A DNA stretch of 64,000 nt from Typhlomys cinereus (Eukaryota; Chordata; Mammalia; Rodentia; Platacanthomyidae): the NCBI GenBank assembly GCA_023101885.1, contig JALPQD010000231.1, forward strand, positions 2,256,042-2,320,041, in the 5' to 3' direction. A program made the translations under genes and the position numbers. A model generated the notes under the pieces. It did no database searches and was not told the DNA's origin. It was given only the letters and a program-made list of their open reading frames with translations. Shown piece after piece: positions 30,315 through 40,630 of this stretch. Position 1 is the first letter of the stretch. Each line of letters begins with the position of its first letter.

Positions 30315-30500
30315 GTGTGTGTGTGCCTATGCATGCATGCGTGTGTTTGTGTGTATATGCCCATGCATGTATGCATGTGTGTATATGCCTATGCATATAT
30401 GCATGTGTGTGTGTGCCTATGCATGTGTGTGTGCATGTGTGTACACCCGTGCATGTATGTGTGTGTATGTGTGTGTATGTGTGTGTATACATGCACGTAT
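30315..30500 (+). repeat. TGTG/CCTATGCATG array
   Basis: Units such as GTGTGTGCCTATGCATG. It abuts the tail side of the minus-strand B4-type SINE that follows. Confidence 0.92.
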
Positions 30501-30748
30501 GTCACAGGCCAGAGCCAGCCTCAGGTGTGTTTCCTCGGGAACTGTACATCTTGTTTTGGGACAAGATCTCCTACGGCCTGGAGCTCACCAAGTCGGCTGC
30601 CTGGTCAGTGAACCCCATATGCACCTGTCTGCACCTCTCCAGTGCTGGGATTATAAGCTTGTGTCCCCGCTATTTTTAATGTGGGTTCTGGGGATAAAGT
30701 TAGACCCTCCTGCCTGCAGGGCAAGCATTGTACTGACCAGACGGATTT
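30501..30748 (-). mobile_element. B4-type SINE, minus strand
   Basis: Reversed B1-like part (GTTTTGGGACAAGATCTCCT, GGCCTGGAGCTCACCAAGTC, CCAGTGCTGGGATTATAAGC) and reversed head (AATGTGGGTTCTGGGGATAA, CTCCTGCCTGCAGGGCAAGC, TTGTACTGACCAG). Confidence 0.8.
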
Positions 30749-32429
30749 CCTTCTTTTCCCAGATGAGCCAGACGCTCTTGTGTGTTTGTTCCTTCATCCT
30801 TTCATGCCGTGGCTACTTGCTTTTCGCTCTTGGCCACCGTGAACTCGGCCACAGAAGGGATAGCAGTGCGGGCATCTCTTCAGCATGCTGACCTCATGCC
30901 TTTGGAGATACTCCCCAAAGTGCGGTTGCCGGATCATAAGATGGTTCTGGGTGTGTCCGATGTGCCGGGTGACATTTCCCAAGGGACGCAGTGAGAGGCT
31001 TTGGAACTAGGGTCTCCCATTGTGCGGGGTCAACCTGAGCTTGCTCTTCCTGACTCAGCTCTTCAGCTCGCTGACAGGATGGGGTACACACGCTGTCTTT
31101 TCTTCTGGCAGCGGGGCGCCGGGTTAGCCGGCTGGACCGTCTCTAGGACCGGGAAGCCCTGCGGATGGCACATTTGTTTCCTGTAGTCCCCATGCGAGGG
31201 GCTCTTAGTGCTCCCGTGAGGCATCTCTGCTCGCTGCCCGGTGGGCTGCTTTTCACCGGGGCCCTTGCTGGGCACCTGCCATCGCTCCTTTGCCCTCCTC
31301 TCGCTTCTCGCTCTCGTTCTTTCATGGTGTCAAGCGAGGCCAACAGCACCTGGGTTTCCCTTCTCCCCAAGACAGGAAACCCAGCAGGGGCGCCAGGTAT
31401 CCTCCTGCCTCAGCGGGGTCGACTTTGCTCCCTTAGACCAAACTGATTTTGGTATTTTCTGGCCGAGCGAGTCTGCTGGGCTCACACCACGCCCTTCTGT
31501 TGGCGGCTTCACCCGTTCTGGGGTGACTCCTTTCTACTCTATGGCATTGCTCAGCCCCCCAACATAGCTTGTGCAGTGAAGAATCACCTGCTGTCTGAGT
31601 GTGGGATTCTGCACACAGTGTGCGCTCATGCCACCTTTGGGCACCTGCAGGCACACTCAGTGCTCTCTCTCTCTCTGGCTTTGGCCAGTGGTGCCTGATG
31701 GTGGGTTCGCCAGTAGACCATGCCACCCAGAAAGTAGAGAACAGCTGTAGAGGCCCCCCAACCCTGGTCCTAAGCTTTAGAAATTCTTTTCTGAAGTCAA
31801 ACTTTATCTTCGCTCTTATTCATTGGAGCCCTAAGGGCAATGCCTGTTGTTTTGTCATAAACGTCTAGGAAAGGGGTGCTCATTTTGGAAACGATTGTCT
31901 AGATCTTATTTCGGAATTTCTTAGAAGGTCACTGCTGGGCCTCAAGTGCACACATTTTTTTAAGGCATTGGATGCATCTGGTCTTCAGAAATGGAAAGAA
32001 CATCTCTGAGCCTTCTCAGTGGATTCTGGTGTTTCTCTCTGGATCTTTCGTAATGGCCATTCTGTGTTTTCACCCTTCTCCGCGGCTACCTTTGTCTCTG
32101 CTACCCTGAGACCACACTACTGCCAGCTCAAGGGAGAAAGGGGTGTAAGTCCATTACGGTGGGACAGACATGGTGGTGGCAGAGACTGGAGGCAGCTCGG
32201 GTCACAATCACGTTATGGAGACAGACAGAGCAAGAGCCAGCAGATGCAGGGATGGGCTGTCGACACGCTAGGCCCGCCCCCGTGTGCCCCCCTCCAGCAA
32301 AGCTCCATCTTCTAAAGATGCTGTGACCTTCGCAAACATTAACATCAGCTAAGGTTTCAAACACATGAGCCCGTGGGGGAAACTCACATTCACACCATGA
32401 CGGTCCACAGTGTGCTAGAGTTTTCATTT
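30749..32429. other. Unique sequence, no gene recognised
   Basis: About 1.7 kb. Around 30890-30965 the words ACTCCCCAAAGTGCGGTTGC and CGGATCATAAGATGGTTCTG look like reversed old L1 3' sequence. The rest is unassigned. Frames of 97-108 codons have no domain. Confidence 0.4.
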
Positions 32430-32562
32430 TGCCCTTCTCTCTGGTGGGAAATGATATATTTTTCTTTCATTTGCATTTCTTTGAATATTTCTGAGGACAT
32501 TTTTCTTGTAGCTACTGATGATTTGCATGCCATCTGCATTTGACTGCCGTTGCAGGGCATGG
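32430..32562 (-). mobile_element. Old L1 3'-end fragment, minus strand
   Basis: GTGGGAAATGATATATTTTT, CTTTCATTTGCATTTCTTTG, GACATTTTTCTTGTAGCTAC, then TTTGCATGCCATCTGCATTT. This follows the order of reversed mammalian L1 3' sequence ('tttgcatttccctgatgattagtgatgttgagcattttttcatg...'). Confidence 0.5.
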
Positions 32563-33616
32563 TGAATGTTCTCTTCCAGACGAGTCTCCAGTGGGTCAGG
32601 CCCTTCTCCAGGGCTTTTCGAAACTTGCAGGTTTGCCAGAGAGAACCTGCGAGGCTCTGGGGAGTCATGGCCCTGCCCGCAAGCTGCCCCCAGCTCTCCG
32701 CCTCAGGTCTGTGCATGCCAGTTAGCACGGTGGCCATGGCCAATCAGCAAAGCCCTTGGGAGACAGGACCTCCACCTAGTGTGTAGTAGGGGTGGGTTTC
32801 CACAAAGAGATTCTCTTCTTCCTTTTCTGTGCACATGCCTCTTGTTGTGCTTCTAAATAAAAGACTACTTTAGGTAAGACATTAAACAGGGCTCTGCTTG
32901 GCTTCTTAAGCCACTTTGCTCTGCACTGGGTCCTTCTGTTTCTTATCCTGCTTGAAGCGATGGTGGCCAGGATGGGTTTTAGAAAACCTTGGGATTGTCT
33001 AAAGACCGGGCCCCTCATAAATGGGCCCCTATTTCCCTGCTTGGTGTGCTTTCTCGGGGCTTCCCTGATCGCAGCCTCAGGTGTTGCTGTGTCCCTGTTG
33101 GTAGCACAGAGATGCCAGCCGAGGTCTTAGTGCCAGCGGGCAGAAGGTGGCTGATCTGCAGGAAGGAAGGACGAACCTGGCCCAGCCCGACTGAAAACAA
33201 GTCAGCTTGCTTCCCCCGGGACTTCCTGTGCTGGGGCGGGAGGATGGCTCTGTCTTGGGACACTCAGCTCATGAAGAGGAGAAAACCTAGGAGTCAATGA
33301 GAAGCCCCTACAACCCCGGGCTCAGGTTTGCACCCTGCCTGCAGTGTCTGATCTGCACCACAAGGGGGCACTCCCGTTACTGTTAAAGCAATTCTTTGGG
33401 GGGAACAACCAGGTGGTTTCTTTCTGGGCCCAGAAGCCTGTGGCATCTTAAGACGCTTACCCTGTACCTCCGCTTCCAGTCCAAGGCATACAGTGGGCGC
33501 CGGGGACCACTGCCACGCAGCCAGCCCGGAAAGCAGATGTCTGGAAGCAGCATCCCTGCTCGAGTTGCATTCACAGAGGGGGATGGGCAGCCTGGGGCTC
33601 CGTGGCTCCGCCTCGC
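32563..33616. other. Unique sequence, no gene recognised
   Basis: Ordinary sequence. Frames up to 117 codons overlap on both strands without domains. Confidence 0.45.
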
Positions 33617-33838
33617 AGTGCTGTAGCCAGCCTGCCCCGTCCTGGGCCTTGATGCTGTGCAGCCAGCCTGCCCTGTCCCAGCCTTGATGCTGTGCAGCCA
33701 GCCTGCCCCGTCCTGGGCCTTGATGCTGTGCAGCCAGCCTGCCCCGTCCTGGGCCTTGATGCTGTGCAGCCAGCCTGCCCCGTCCTGGGCCTTGATGCTG
33801 TGCAGCCAGCCTGCCCTGTCCCGGCCTTGGTCCTGGTG
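33617..33838 (+). repeat. 36-bp minisatellite, about 6 copies
   Basis: TTGATGCTGTGCAGCCAGCC recurs at 33649, 33684, 33720 and 33756 and once more, 36 bp apart (35 once), with TGCCCCGTCCTGGGCC completing the unit. The period is 12 codons, so frames read a repeating peptide. Artefact. Confidence 0.95.
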
Positions 33839-33984
33839 TGAGCATGGCGGGTGCGCTCACTGATGGGCAAGGAGTGTCCATCTGCTCCTCTGGGAGAGAG
33901 CTAAGGGTGGCTGTGGGCTCCTGGGCAGGAGAGTGTCCGTGTGATCAGGAGGGAAGACAGCAGGCGAGAGGGAGGAGCCTGCTT
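33839..33984. other. Unique sequence
   Basis: Nothing recognised. Confidence 0.35.
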
Positions 33985-34105
33985 CATCCACCCACTCAGC
34001 CACCCAGCTGCCTACCCATCTGCTCACTCACCCGCCCCCCCCACTTAGTCACCAACCTGCCTACCCATGCACTTACCCGCCTGCCCACCCACCCGCTAAG
34101 CGATG
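33985..34105 (+). repeat. Degenerate CCAC/CTGCCTACCCA tract
   Basis: C-rich sequence with loosely repeating CACCCAGCTGCCTACCCATC and ACTCACCCGCCC words. Confidence 0.7.
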
Positions 34106-34476
34106 CCGTGTGCAGGGGGCTCTTGGGGGTGCCTCTAGCTCCCTGCTGCTGCTGTGTGCAGTCAGGCCCCGGCCTTGGGCCAGAAGCTCCTTCTGATTAC
34201 AGAGCATCTTTGGATATACGGGGTGTCCTTCCGATAGTCTCTTCCTTTGTAGGAGTGGGGTCCCTTCCCCCATGCGCTGTGCTAGTTCACAGAGCCCTTG
34301 GCAGTGCTGTGCCTGGGGCCAGGTTTGGAAATAGCTGTCGTGAGGTGACTGTCTGCCTGGCTCTCTGGACCCAAAGTCCCTTGGAAGGACTTGAAGAACT
34401 TCTGTCACCAGTGCCCCAGCCCACGGGAGCCACGGCCTCCCTCCCGAGGGCACAGTGTCTATACCAGGTTTTTGGG
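34106..34476. other. Unique sequence
   Basis: No gene seen. The 225-codon plus frame at 33838-34515 spans the C-rich tract and part of the next SINE and has no domain. Confidence 0.4.
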
Positions 34477-34489
34477 ATTCTTCCTCATG

Positions 34490-34688
34490 GGCTGGAGAGA
34501 TGGCTTCGGGGTTAAGACTCTGCCTTGCAAGCAGAAGGACCTGAGTTCAGACCTCAGGTCCCAGGAAAAACGCTGGGCAGAAATGGTGGTATCTGCATTT
34601 CCACCCTGCAGGGCGGAGCCTGGGAAATCACCCTGGATTGCTGATTCCCAGAGTCATCCTTGGATTTCCACAGACACAGTGCCCTCTG

Positions 34689-34739
<51 letters not shown>

Positions 34740-34740
34740 A
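34490..34740 (+). mobile_element. B3-like SINE (copy B), plus strand, with (CA)22 tail
   Basis: Clean forward copy: head GGGCTGGAGAGATGGCTTCG, GGTTAAGACTCTGCCTTGCA, AGCAGAAGGACCTGAGTTCA, middle CTGCAGGGCGGAGCCTGGGA, 3' part GGATTTCCACAGACACAGTG, CCCTCTGGT then (AC)n at 34691-34735. Probable target-site duplication ATTCTTCCTCATGG (ending at 34490) and ATTCCTCTTCATGG (34753-34766), 12 of 14 identical. Confidence 0.9.
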
Positions 34741-34766
34741 AAACTAAACGAAATTCCTCTTCATGG

Positions 34767-35555
34767 AAAACCTCTTCCATCTCATCTGTTTCTCGGTCGA
34801 TTATTCATTCCTGTCAGGATCGATTCACTCTGTACTCTGTGCCACAGTCAATACCGCTTTATTTTATTCTTTTCCAGCCCTTTCCCTGACCCCATGTCCC
34901 TTCGCCACCATCTTTGTGGTTTGTGCTGCTCTGAAAACATCCTTATCTTCCGACACGAGGACCTCAGGACCAGGTCACATGTCTCCAAAGAGCACCAGGT
35001 TCTCCCCCTGGAGGATGAAGCTGAAGGTGCCATCTGGGGCCTGGGCATGCCTGTGGCTTCACTGGCTGAAGGAACAAGGAAGCGCGCGTCTAGATCATTC
35101 CATGTGGGAGCGCGTGCGTGATGGCGGGGAGATGGAATATTTGTGTCCTGATTCTGTGGGAAGCTGAGCCCGGCATCCTGCTGGTGTCTCTGTGTCGTAA
35201 ATTCACGGATCATCTTTGCCTTCTCTCTTGCTTATCCGAAGCCTCCTATCCTGAAGTGACAGCCACACACTTAACTGCTCCGTTTTGGCTTATACGTGGG
35301 GCAGCATTCGAACCGTTAGCTTTCCTCTGCAGAAAGCGCTTTCTTTGTACACTGCTAAGTACAGTCCTTTTGTCTGTGGCATTACAGACTGGTCTTTACA
35401 GTAATTTTGAGCCTTGTCCTTTTGCCCCCTCTGGTGTGAGTGTCTCATATGTCCATGACAGATGGGTGCTTTAGTCCCACTGTGCACTTTATTCTTGATT
35501 TCTCCTGACCACTACGAAGCTTTATTTTTAAGGTTAACACATGTTAAGGTTGCTA
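34767..35555. other. Unique sequence, no gene recognised
   Basis: Ordinary sequence. Frames of 118-153 codons overlap in different phases with no domain. Confidence 0.45.
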
Positions 35556-35745
35556 TCAGTAATTTTTTCTTTTCTTTTCTTTTCCTTTCTTTTTTTTTCT
35601 TTTCTTTTCTGTGATCCAGCTAGCAATGTAGCTCTGGCTGGCTAAGTAATTGCTCCATAGCCAGGCTGACCTTGAACTCATGGCAATTCTCCTGCCTCAG
35701 CCTCCTTCCACGGGGATTCCAAGCCTGCACCATTATGCCCAGAGA
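35556..35745 (-). mobile_element. B1-like SINE, minus strand, with (TTTTC)n tail
   Basis: T-rich (CTTTT)n from 35564 to 35610, then GCTCTGGCTGGCTAAGTAAT, CCAGGCTGACCTTGAACTCA, CAATTCTCCTGCCTCAGCCT and GGGGATTCCAAGCCTGCACC. The tail has turned into a pentanucleotide microsatellite. Confidence 0.8.
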
Positions 35746-36148
35746 TGCTACAAACTTCAGTGCTGGTGACGTGTGATGTCACCCCCTTTGCAGTGCGGCT
35801 CGGCCAGCCTTCTGCCATCTGCAGCGAGTCTCAGTCTCTGGTTCGTTTTTACTATTTTTCGATTGTTGGTTCATGAGCTGTTTGGACTCAAGTGAGTTGC
35901 ACGCTTCCACGTGCTGTCGGCCTTGGTGACTGTCTACTCAATCTTCTGACCATGTCTTGCAGCGTCGGGGTTTCTAGGCCAGACGAGTCCGGCGACCTGG
36001 GGGAGAGGTCTGCACATTTCTGAAAGTTGAAATTATAAGAAAGTCCACCTAGCCATCTGTCTTTTCTTCATGGATCGCCCTTTTGGTATTGTACTGGAAA
36101 ATTCATGTGCAAACACTAGGCCGCTTAGATTTTCTCCTTTTCTTTTTT
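35746..36148. other. Unique sequence
   Basis: Nothing recognised. Confidence 0.4.
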
Positions 36149-36162
36149 CTTTCCTGAATCTT

Positions 36163-36462
36163 TTTTTTTTTTTTATTCAGTTGTGCGTGTGTGCGCGTGT
36201 ATGTGTGTATGTGTGTGTAGAACCACGGGCAAATTCAGGAACCACCATGGACGCCTCCACCTCCTCCTTCTTTACTCTGCCTGGGGATTCACAGGCTCCG
36301 CCCTACCAGGACCGGAAACGGAAACGCAGGCCGCCCCTGCTTCCGCCCGGTGTCTATACCTGGGGTCCCGCCCGGTGTCTATACCTGGGGTCTAGGATCC
36401 GAACTCAGGACCTTCCGCCTGTAAGGCAGATGTTTAACCCCTGAGCTACCTCTCTAGCTCCT
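36163..36462 (-). mobile_element. B3-like SINE (copy C), minus strand, with perfect target-site duplication
   Basis: Same order and nearly the same sequence as copy A at 3.7 kb: poly(T), short (TG)n, GAACCACGGGCAAATTCAGG, ACAGGCTCCGCCCTACCAGG, reversed head. Flanked by CTTTCCTGAATCTT at 36149-36162 and 36463-36476 (14 of 14). It carries an internal 25-bp direct duplication around GCCCGGTGTCTATACCTGGG (36348-36396). Confidence 0.92.
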
Positions 36463-36476
36463 CTTTCCTGAATCTT

Positions 36477-37129
36477 ATCATTGAGTTTTTACATTTAGGT
36501 TTGCAATGTGGCTTGGACCAGTTTCTGGGCCATGTAGGGTCTGTGCTTAACTTATTTCACATGTGACTGTCTGATCGATGGAGTCTCCACAGCTCCCCAA
36601 ATCATCGTTGTCCCTGGCTTGGAGCCACTCACTTGAGAATCCCGTGTTCTGCACCCGTCTGCAGGTTTGCAGCCGAGGGACAGCTGATGTTCAGGGGTGT
36701 CCTGCGTACAGAGCTGGCAACGGGCTGGTTCAGGAACTCTCTGGAGTCCCTTTGCTGGCCTGTGCGGGGCTTGCCCTGCTGCGCTGGCTCTTGCAGAGCT
36801 GAGGTGGCTGTCGGTGATGGTAGAGGGGGCAGCCCCTCCCTCCCTTTCCCATTCCAGAGATGTAGAGGCGGGAGGCAGACCCTCCCCAGGGGTGGTGTGG
36901 GGTGGAGACACTGAGTCGGCAGGGGAGAGCTGCGGGTCCATCCTTCCGGCCTCCTGACCTGCCTCTGAGCACGAGAGCGCCTGCTTCTGTGCCTGGGTGC
37001 CAGCCATCCGCGGGCTTCTGCGGCTCGTCGTACAGACTGCACTTAGAGCGTCCTCGTACCAGACACTGTGCTGGGAGAGACAAATGCATCGTCCAGGCTC
37101 GCTACAGGTCAGCCTTGCAGGACACATGC
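36477..37129. other. Unique GC-rich sequence, no gene recognised
   Basis: The 191-codon minus frame (36552-37127) and 137-codon minus frame overlap each other in different phases. Neither contains a recognisable domain and neither is bounded by convincing splice sites. Confidence 0.45.
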
Positions 37130-37512
37130 TGTCCGAGAAAGGTGCTGTGTGGGAAGGTGCTGAGAAAGGTGCTGTGTGGAGAAGGTGCTGAGAAAGGTGC
37201 TGTGTGGGGAAGGTGCTGAGAAAGGTGCTGGGTGGGAAGGTGCTGTGTGGGAAGGTGCTGAGAAAGGTGCTGGGTGGGAAGGTGCTGTGTGGGAAGGTGC
37301 TGTGTGGAGAAGGGACTGAGAAAGGTGCTGTGTGGGGAAGGTGCTGAGAAAGGTGCTGGGTGGGGAAGGTGCTGAGAAAGGTGCTGTGTGGGAAGGTGCT
37401 GAGAAAGGTGCTGGGTGGGGAAGGTGCTGAGAAAGGTGCTGGGTGGGAAGGTGCTGAGAAAGGTGCTGGGTGGGAAGGTGCTGTGTGGGAAGGCGCTGGA
37501 TGGGGGAGGTGC
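37130..37512 (+). repeat. 27-bp minisatellite with 13-14-bp subunits
   Basis: Words GGTGCTGAGAAA and GGTGCTGTGTGGGAA (or GGTGCTGGGTGGGAA) alternate, with occasional doubling of one half and a G-insertion (GGGGAA). About 14 units. Frames on the minus strand read repeating Ser/Thr/His/Pro and are artefacts. Confidence 0.95.
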
Positions 37513-38324
37513 TATTTTCCCACGTTGTGTTTTGCCGTCTGGTTCCCGTGCTGTTAAATGCCAACAACCCTTCAGAGTTTGGGTCACTTCCATCTCATTC
37601 CTTCTCCCATGCTCTCCGGCGGGGCTGGGGCGGTTGGAGGCCATGGTTCTCTGGAGCGCAGTTGTTCGGATGAACTAATCTTCACCTGGGAGCGCTGGTA
37701 AGAACTGAGCCAGCCGTGGGTGACTGGCCCACGGCCCGAAGACTCGTTGTTGCTTTATTTGAGGTCACGGGGCCCAGCAGCACCCTGTGGGCACTGTCTG
37801 CCCTTCCGCCCTTCTTCGGAGCCCCCGTGCATCACTCTGCTGAGCACAGCCGAGGATCCTTCTCTCTGGTGGGGAGGCCGAGCCCACGCGGCCGTGACGG
37901 TGCTGATGCTGCCAGGTGCACGCTGGGATGACGAGGCTCAGCCTTCCAAGGACGCGCTAGAGTTCGCTTTTGCCAAGTAGCTCCGTTCTGTTATTTGGCT
38001 CTTAGAACCGTGGCTTGCCCTACCGGGAGCCTCAGACTTTGTGGACACCCTCTGTGCACATGTGGGCTCTGAGCCTGATGATTTGGCGTTTCTCGTCGCT
38101 GCTAATCCTAGCCGTCCCTACTAGTGTCTCCAAGAAACAGCATCAGGCTTTGGTCAGAAGCCCAGTCCCCAAAGATCAGGGGTGGCCAGAAAAAGCTGAT
38201 GGACAGTTGTCTGTGTGGATGGCTAAAGACGCTCTGTACTCAAATGGGACAAGACCGGGTGGGGGAGCCTTGGTCCTTCTACGCCCGGGGGACCCTGTCC
38301 AGACTCCCAGCTCCACACTGGCTC
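37513..38324. other. Unique sequence, no gene recognised
   Basis: GC-rich. Frames of 86-128 codons overlap without recognised domains. Confidence 0.45.
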
Positions 38325-38392
38325 TGCTGGGCCACGCCTGGATGCTGGGCCACACCTGGCGGCTGGGCCACACCTGGCGGCTGGACGTTCCT
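38325..38392 (+). repeat. 18-bp tandem repeat, about 3.5 copies
   Basis: Unit GCTGGGCCACACCTGGCG with one GATGCTGGGCC variant. Confidence 0.9.
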
Positions 38393-39109
38393 GCTCTTTA
38401 ACTTCCCAAGCCCGGTCTTCATGGCGGAGCAGAGCTTCCGTCCTAGCTAAGTGGGGTTTTGTTCCCACGCCTCCAGAAGTCTCAGAATTCCCACGTGGTC
38501 ACGTGTGTCCTGTGGCCAGTAGATGGAGGTTATGAGGAGCTTTCCCTGGGGGAGGGGAAGGGTGGGCTCACGGGCCAGGCGAGGTTGCTGCTGTCCCCAG
38601 GGAGCAGGGTCTGTGTAACTCCTGGTACAGAGGTGTGTAATAGACGGGGCTGTTAGAGAAAGCCGCGGCAGCTTCCACGCTAGCGCAGGGGGACCCTGGA
38701 GGGTGAAAACATATTGTTTCCCAGGAAGTAGACATAAGGGAGAATTACATCAGTCTGGGGGTCCCAAGTGTTGGTTCTAGCTGGACGGTCAGCGTAGCCT
38801 CTAGTATCCATTCTCCAGGCAGATCTTCAGCAGTCTAAATCCGGACATGAGCTTCACGTGCAGACCTCAGATTGTGGGGCGTCAAGCCCTCCATGCTGCA
38901 CGCACCCCACCATCGTAGTCTCCAGAGGGAAGACGGGCAGTGACAGTGAGGCTGACACAGGGCCCCAGGCCGAGCGAGGCCGGCTAGGCGCAACCCGAGC
39001 AGAAATGTGTTTGATTAGAAACTCGGGCATCAGCGCTGGAGGGAGCTCAGTGTTTGCCTTCCAGCCGCAAGAGTGGGGACCGAGCCCCAGAATCCGAGTG
39101 AAAAGCAGG
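38393..39109. other. Unique sequence, no gene recognised
   Basis: Ordinary sequence. A 139-codon plus frame (38858-39277) ends in the SINE fragment that follows and has no domain. Confidence 0.45.
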
Positions 39110-39235
39110 TGTGTTCTTAATAGTCTCAGGACTCGGAGGCCGAGACAGGCGGGTCCCTGGGCTCATGCTTGCACCTGCACACATGAAAACACACAGACAC
39201 GCGTGCACACGTGTGTATTCATACACACAGCAGAT
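39110..39235 (+). mobile_element. B4-type SINE 3' fragment, plus strand
   Basis: CAGGACTCGGAGGCCGAGAC, AGGCGGGTCCCTGGGCTCAT, then GCACCTGCACACATGAAAAC and a CA-rich tail. Confidence 0.6.
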
Positions 39236-39538
39236 AGCTATCTTCATTTTTTTTTAAATATAGGCATTCATAAGTAAAGAGACGGGGAGAAAGGAAATAA
39301 ATGTTTTAAAAAGAAATGGTTTGAGAAGAAGCTATCTGAAGCTTGGGGTTCTCCAAGCCCAGGTGATTTCTAGCTTGTTGTCTTTTTCTGTAGCCGGCGA
39401 CATGGTGTGGGAAGGGAGGCCCAGGGTCTAGAATGGCCACGTGTGGTTTGTTCTGTGCACGGGTTGGTGGTGTCCTGGCCGGGAGAGCTGCCTTATTTTA
39501 CAGTGGAGTTTTCAGCCACTCAGGACTGTGGGTGACTG
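39236..39538. other. Unique sequence
   Basis: Nothing recognised. Confidence 0.4.
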
Positions 39539-39592
39539 TTGTGGGGTGGGAGGGGGCTGGTGGGGGGCTGTGGGTGGGTTGGGGGCCGGCGG
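39539..39592 (+). repeat. Short G-rich tract
   Basis: Several runs of three or more G within about 50 bases (GTGGGGTGGGAGGGGGCTGG), enough for one or two G-quadruplex units. Confidence 0.7.
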
Positions 39593-39934
39593 AAGACAGA
39601 GCAGAGCAGCTCATTTTATCGACCTGAGCACCAGCCAATGTGCTGGTGTCTCAGAAATTAAAATCCTCGATTCACAGAACCGTCTGGAAAGACTGTTGTG
39701 TCTCTTGACAGTAAATAATATGAATTTTTCAACTTGCCTGGGAGTAATTTACATGGTGTCCTGAAGCAACAGAGTGTGGAGCGCCTCGCAGCCAGCAAGG
39801 AGCTCAGTGCCGGGGAAAGTTACGAGGCAGATGATGTCGGTAGCAATGCGTCTTCCAAGGACTGTTGTGTTCGTGTTTGTGGTGGTTTTATTTTCATTAT
39901 TATTGCTGTTGTCACTGCATTTGGTTTTTGAGCA
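39593..39934. other. Unique sequence
   Basis: Nothing recognised. No coding signal. Confidence 0.4.
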
Positions 39935-40070
39935 GTTTTTCTTCTCTGTAGATCAGATTGACTCGAAACTCACTAGCCCAGGCTAGCCTGAAAACCCCTT
40001 GGATCCTCCTGCTTCAGCCCCCCAACTCCCCCCAGATCATAAACCTGCACAATCACATCCCACTTATTCT
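39935..40070 (-). mobile_element. B1-like SINE, minus strand
   Basis: Diverged: TTCTCTGTAGATCAGATTGA, CTCACTAGCCCAGGCTAGCC, GATCCTCCTGCTTCAGCCCC, AACCTGCACAATCACATCCC. Confidence 0.65.
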
Positions 40071-40359
40071 GCTTATTCTTAAGCAGCATTTTGGAGTTAA
40101 GCAGTGAGTGTGTGCACACTTGCGCATGCGCGGGGCACCTGTGTATGTGTGTATTTGGAGGAAGCAGATAACATCGTTGAGTCAGACTCCAATCCAGATC
40201 TACACACAATGCAGCTTCTGTCTCCTCCCTCCACTTGGGAGTTCTGTCATGTTGTCATTGTTAGTATTGAGTATTAAGCTTCAAGTATTTTTCTTTGTTT
40301 TAATTACGTGTTGTAGTTAATTTTCTGGTTGACATAAAAATCCTGTAGACCATAGATAG
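40071..40359. other. Unique sequence
   Basis: Nothing recognised. Confidence 0.4.
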
Positions 40360-40361
40360 AA

Positions 40362-40630
40362 AAGCCACTGGAAGATGGTTCAGTGGATAAAGTATTTGCT
40401 TTACAAGCATGAGGATGTGAGTTTGATCCCAGAACCCACATAAATAAAAGTTGGGCGTGGGCATGAACCCAGTGTGGGGGAGGAGAGACAGGTGGGTCCC
40501 TGGGGCTCGCTGGCAGCTGGACTGCCCTGTTGCTACCTCCAGACAGCAGCCTGTGTCAGGACAGAGTGGACAGCATCTGAGGATTGATAGCCAACTTGTC
40601 TTCTGGCCTCTATTTGCATGCGTGCTGGGT
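40362..40630 (+). mobile_element. B4-type SINE, plus strand
   Basis: ID-type head (GAAGATGGTTCAGTGGATAA, AGCATGAGGATGTGAGTTTG, ATCCCAGAACCCACATAAAT) followed by a B1-like part (GGGGGAGGAGAGACAGGTGG, GTCCCTGGGGCTCGCTGGCA) and a 3' region with CTTCTGGCCTCTATTTGCAT. Confidence 0.8.

Noticed and set aside
33838..34515. 225-codon plus frame
   Set aside because: It spans a C-rich degenerate repeat and ends in a SINE head. No recognisable domain.
36552..37127. 191-codon minus frame in unique DNA
   Set aside because: Competing frames of similar length exist in other phases. No domain, no splice-site context, GC-rich composition explains openness.
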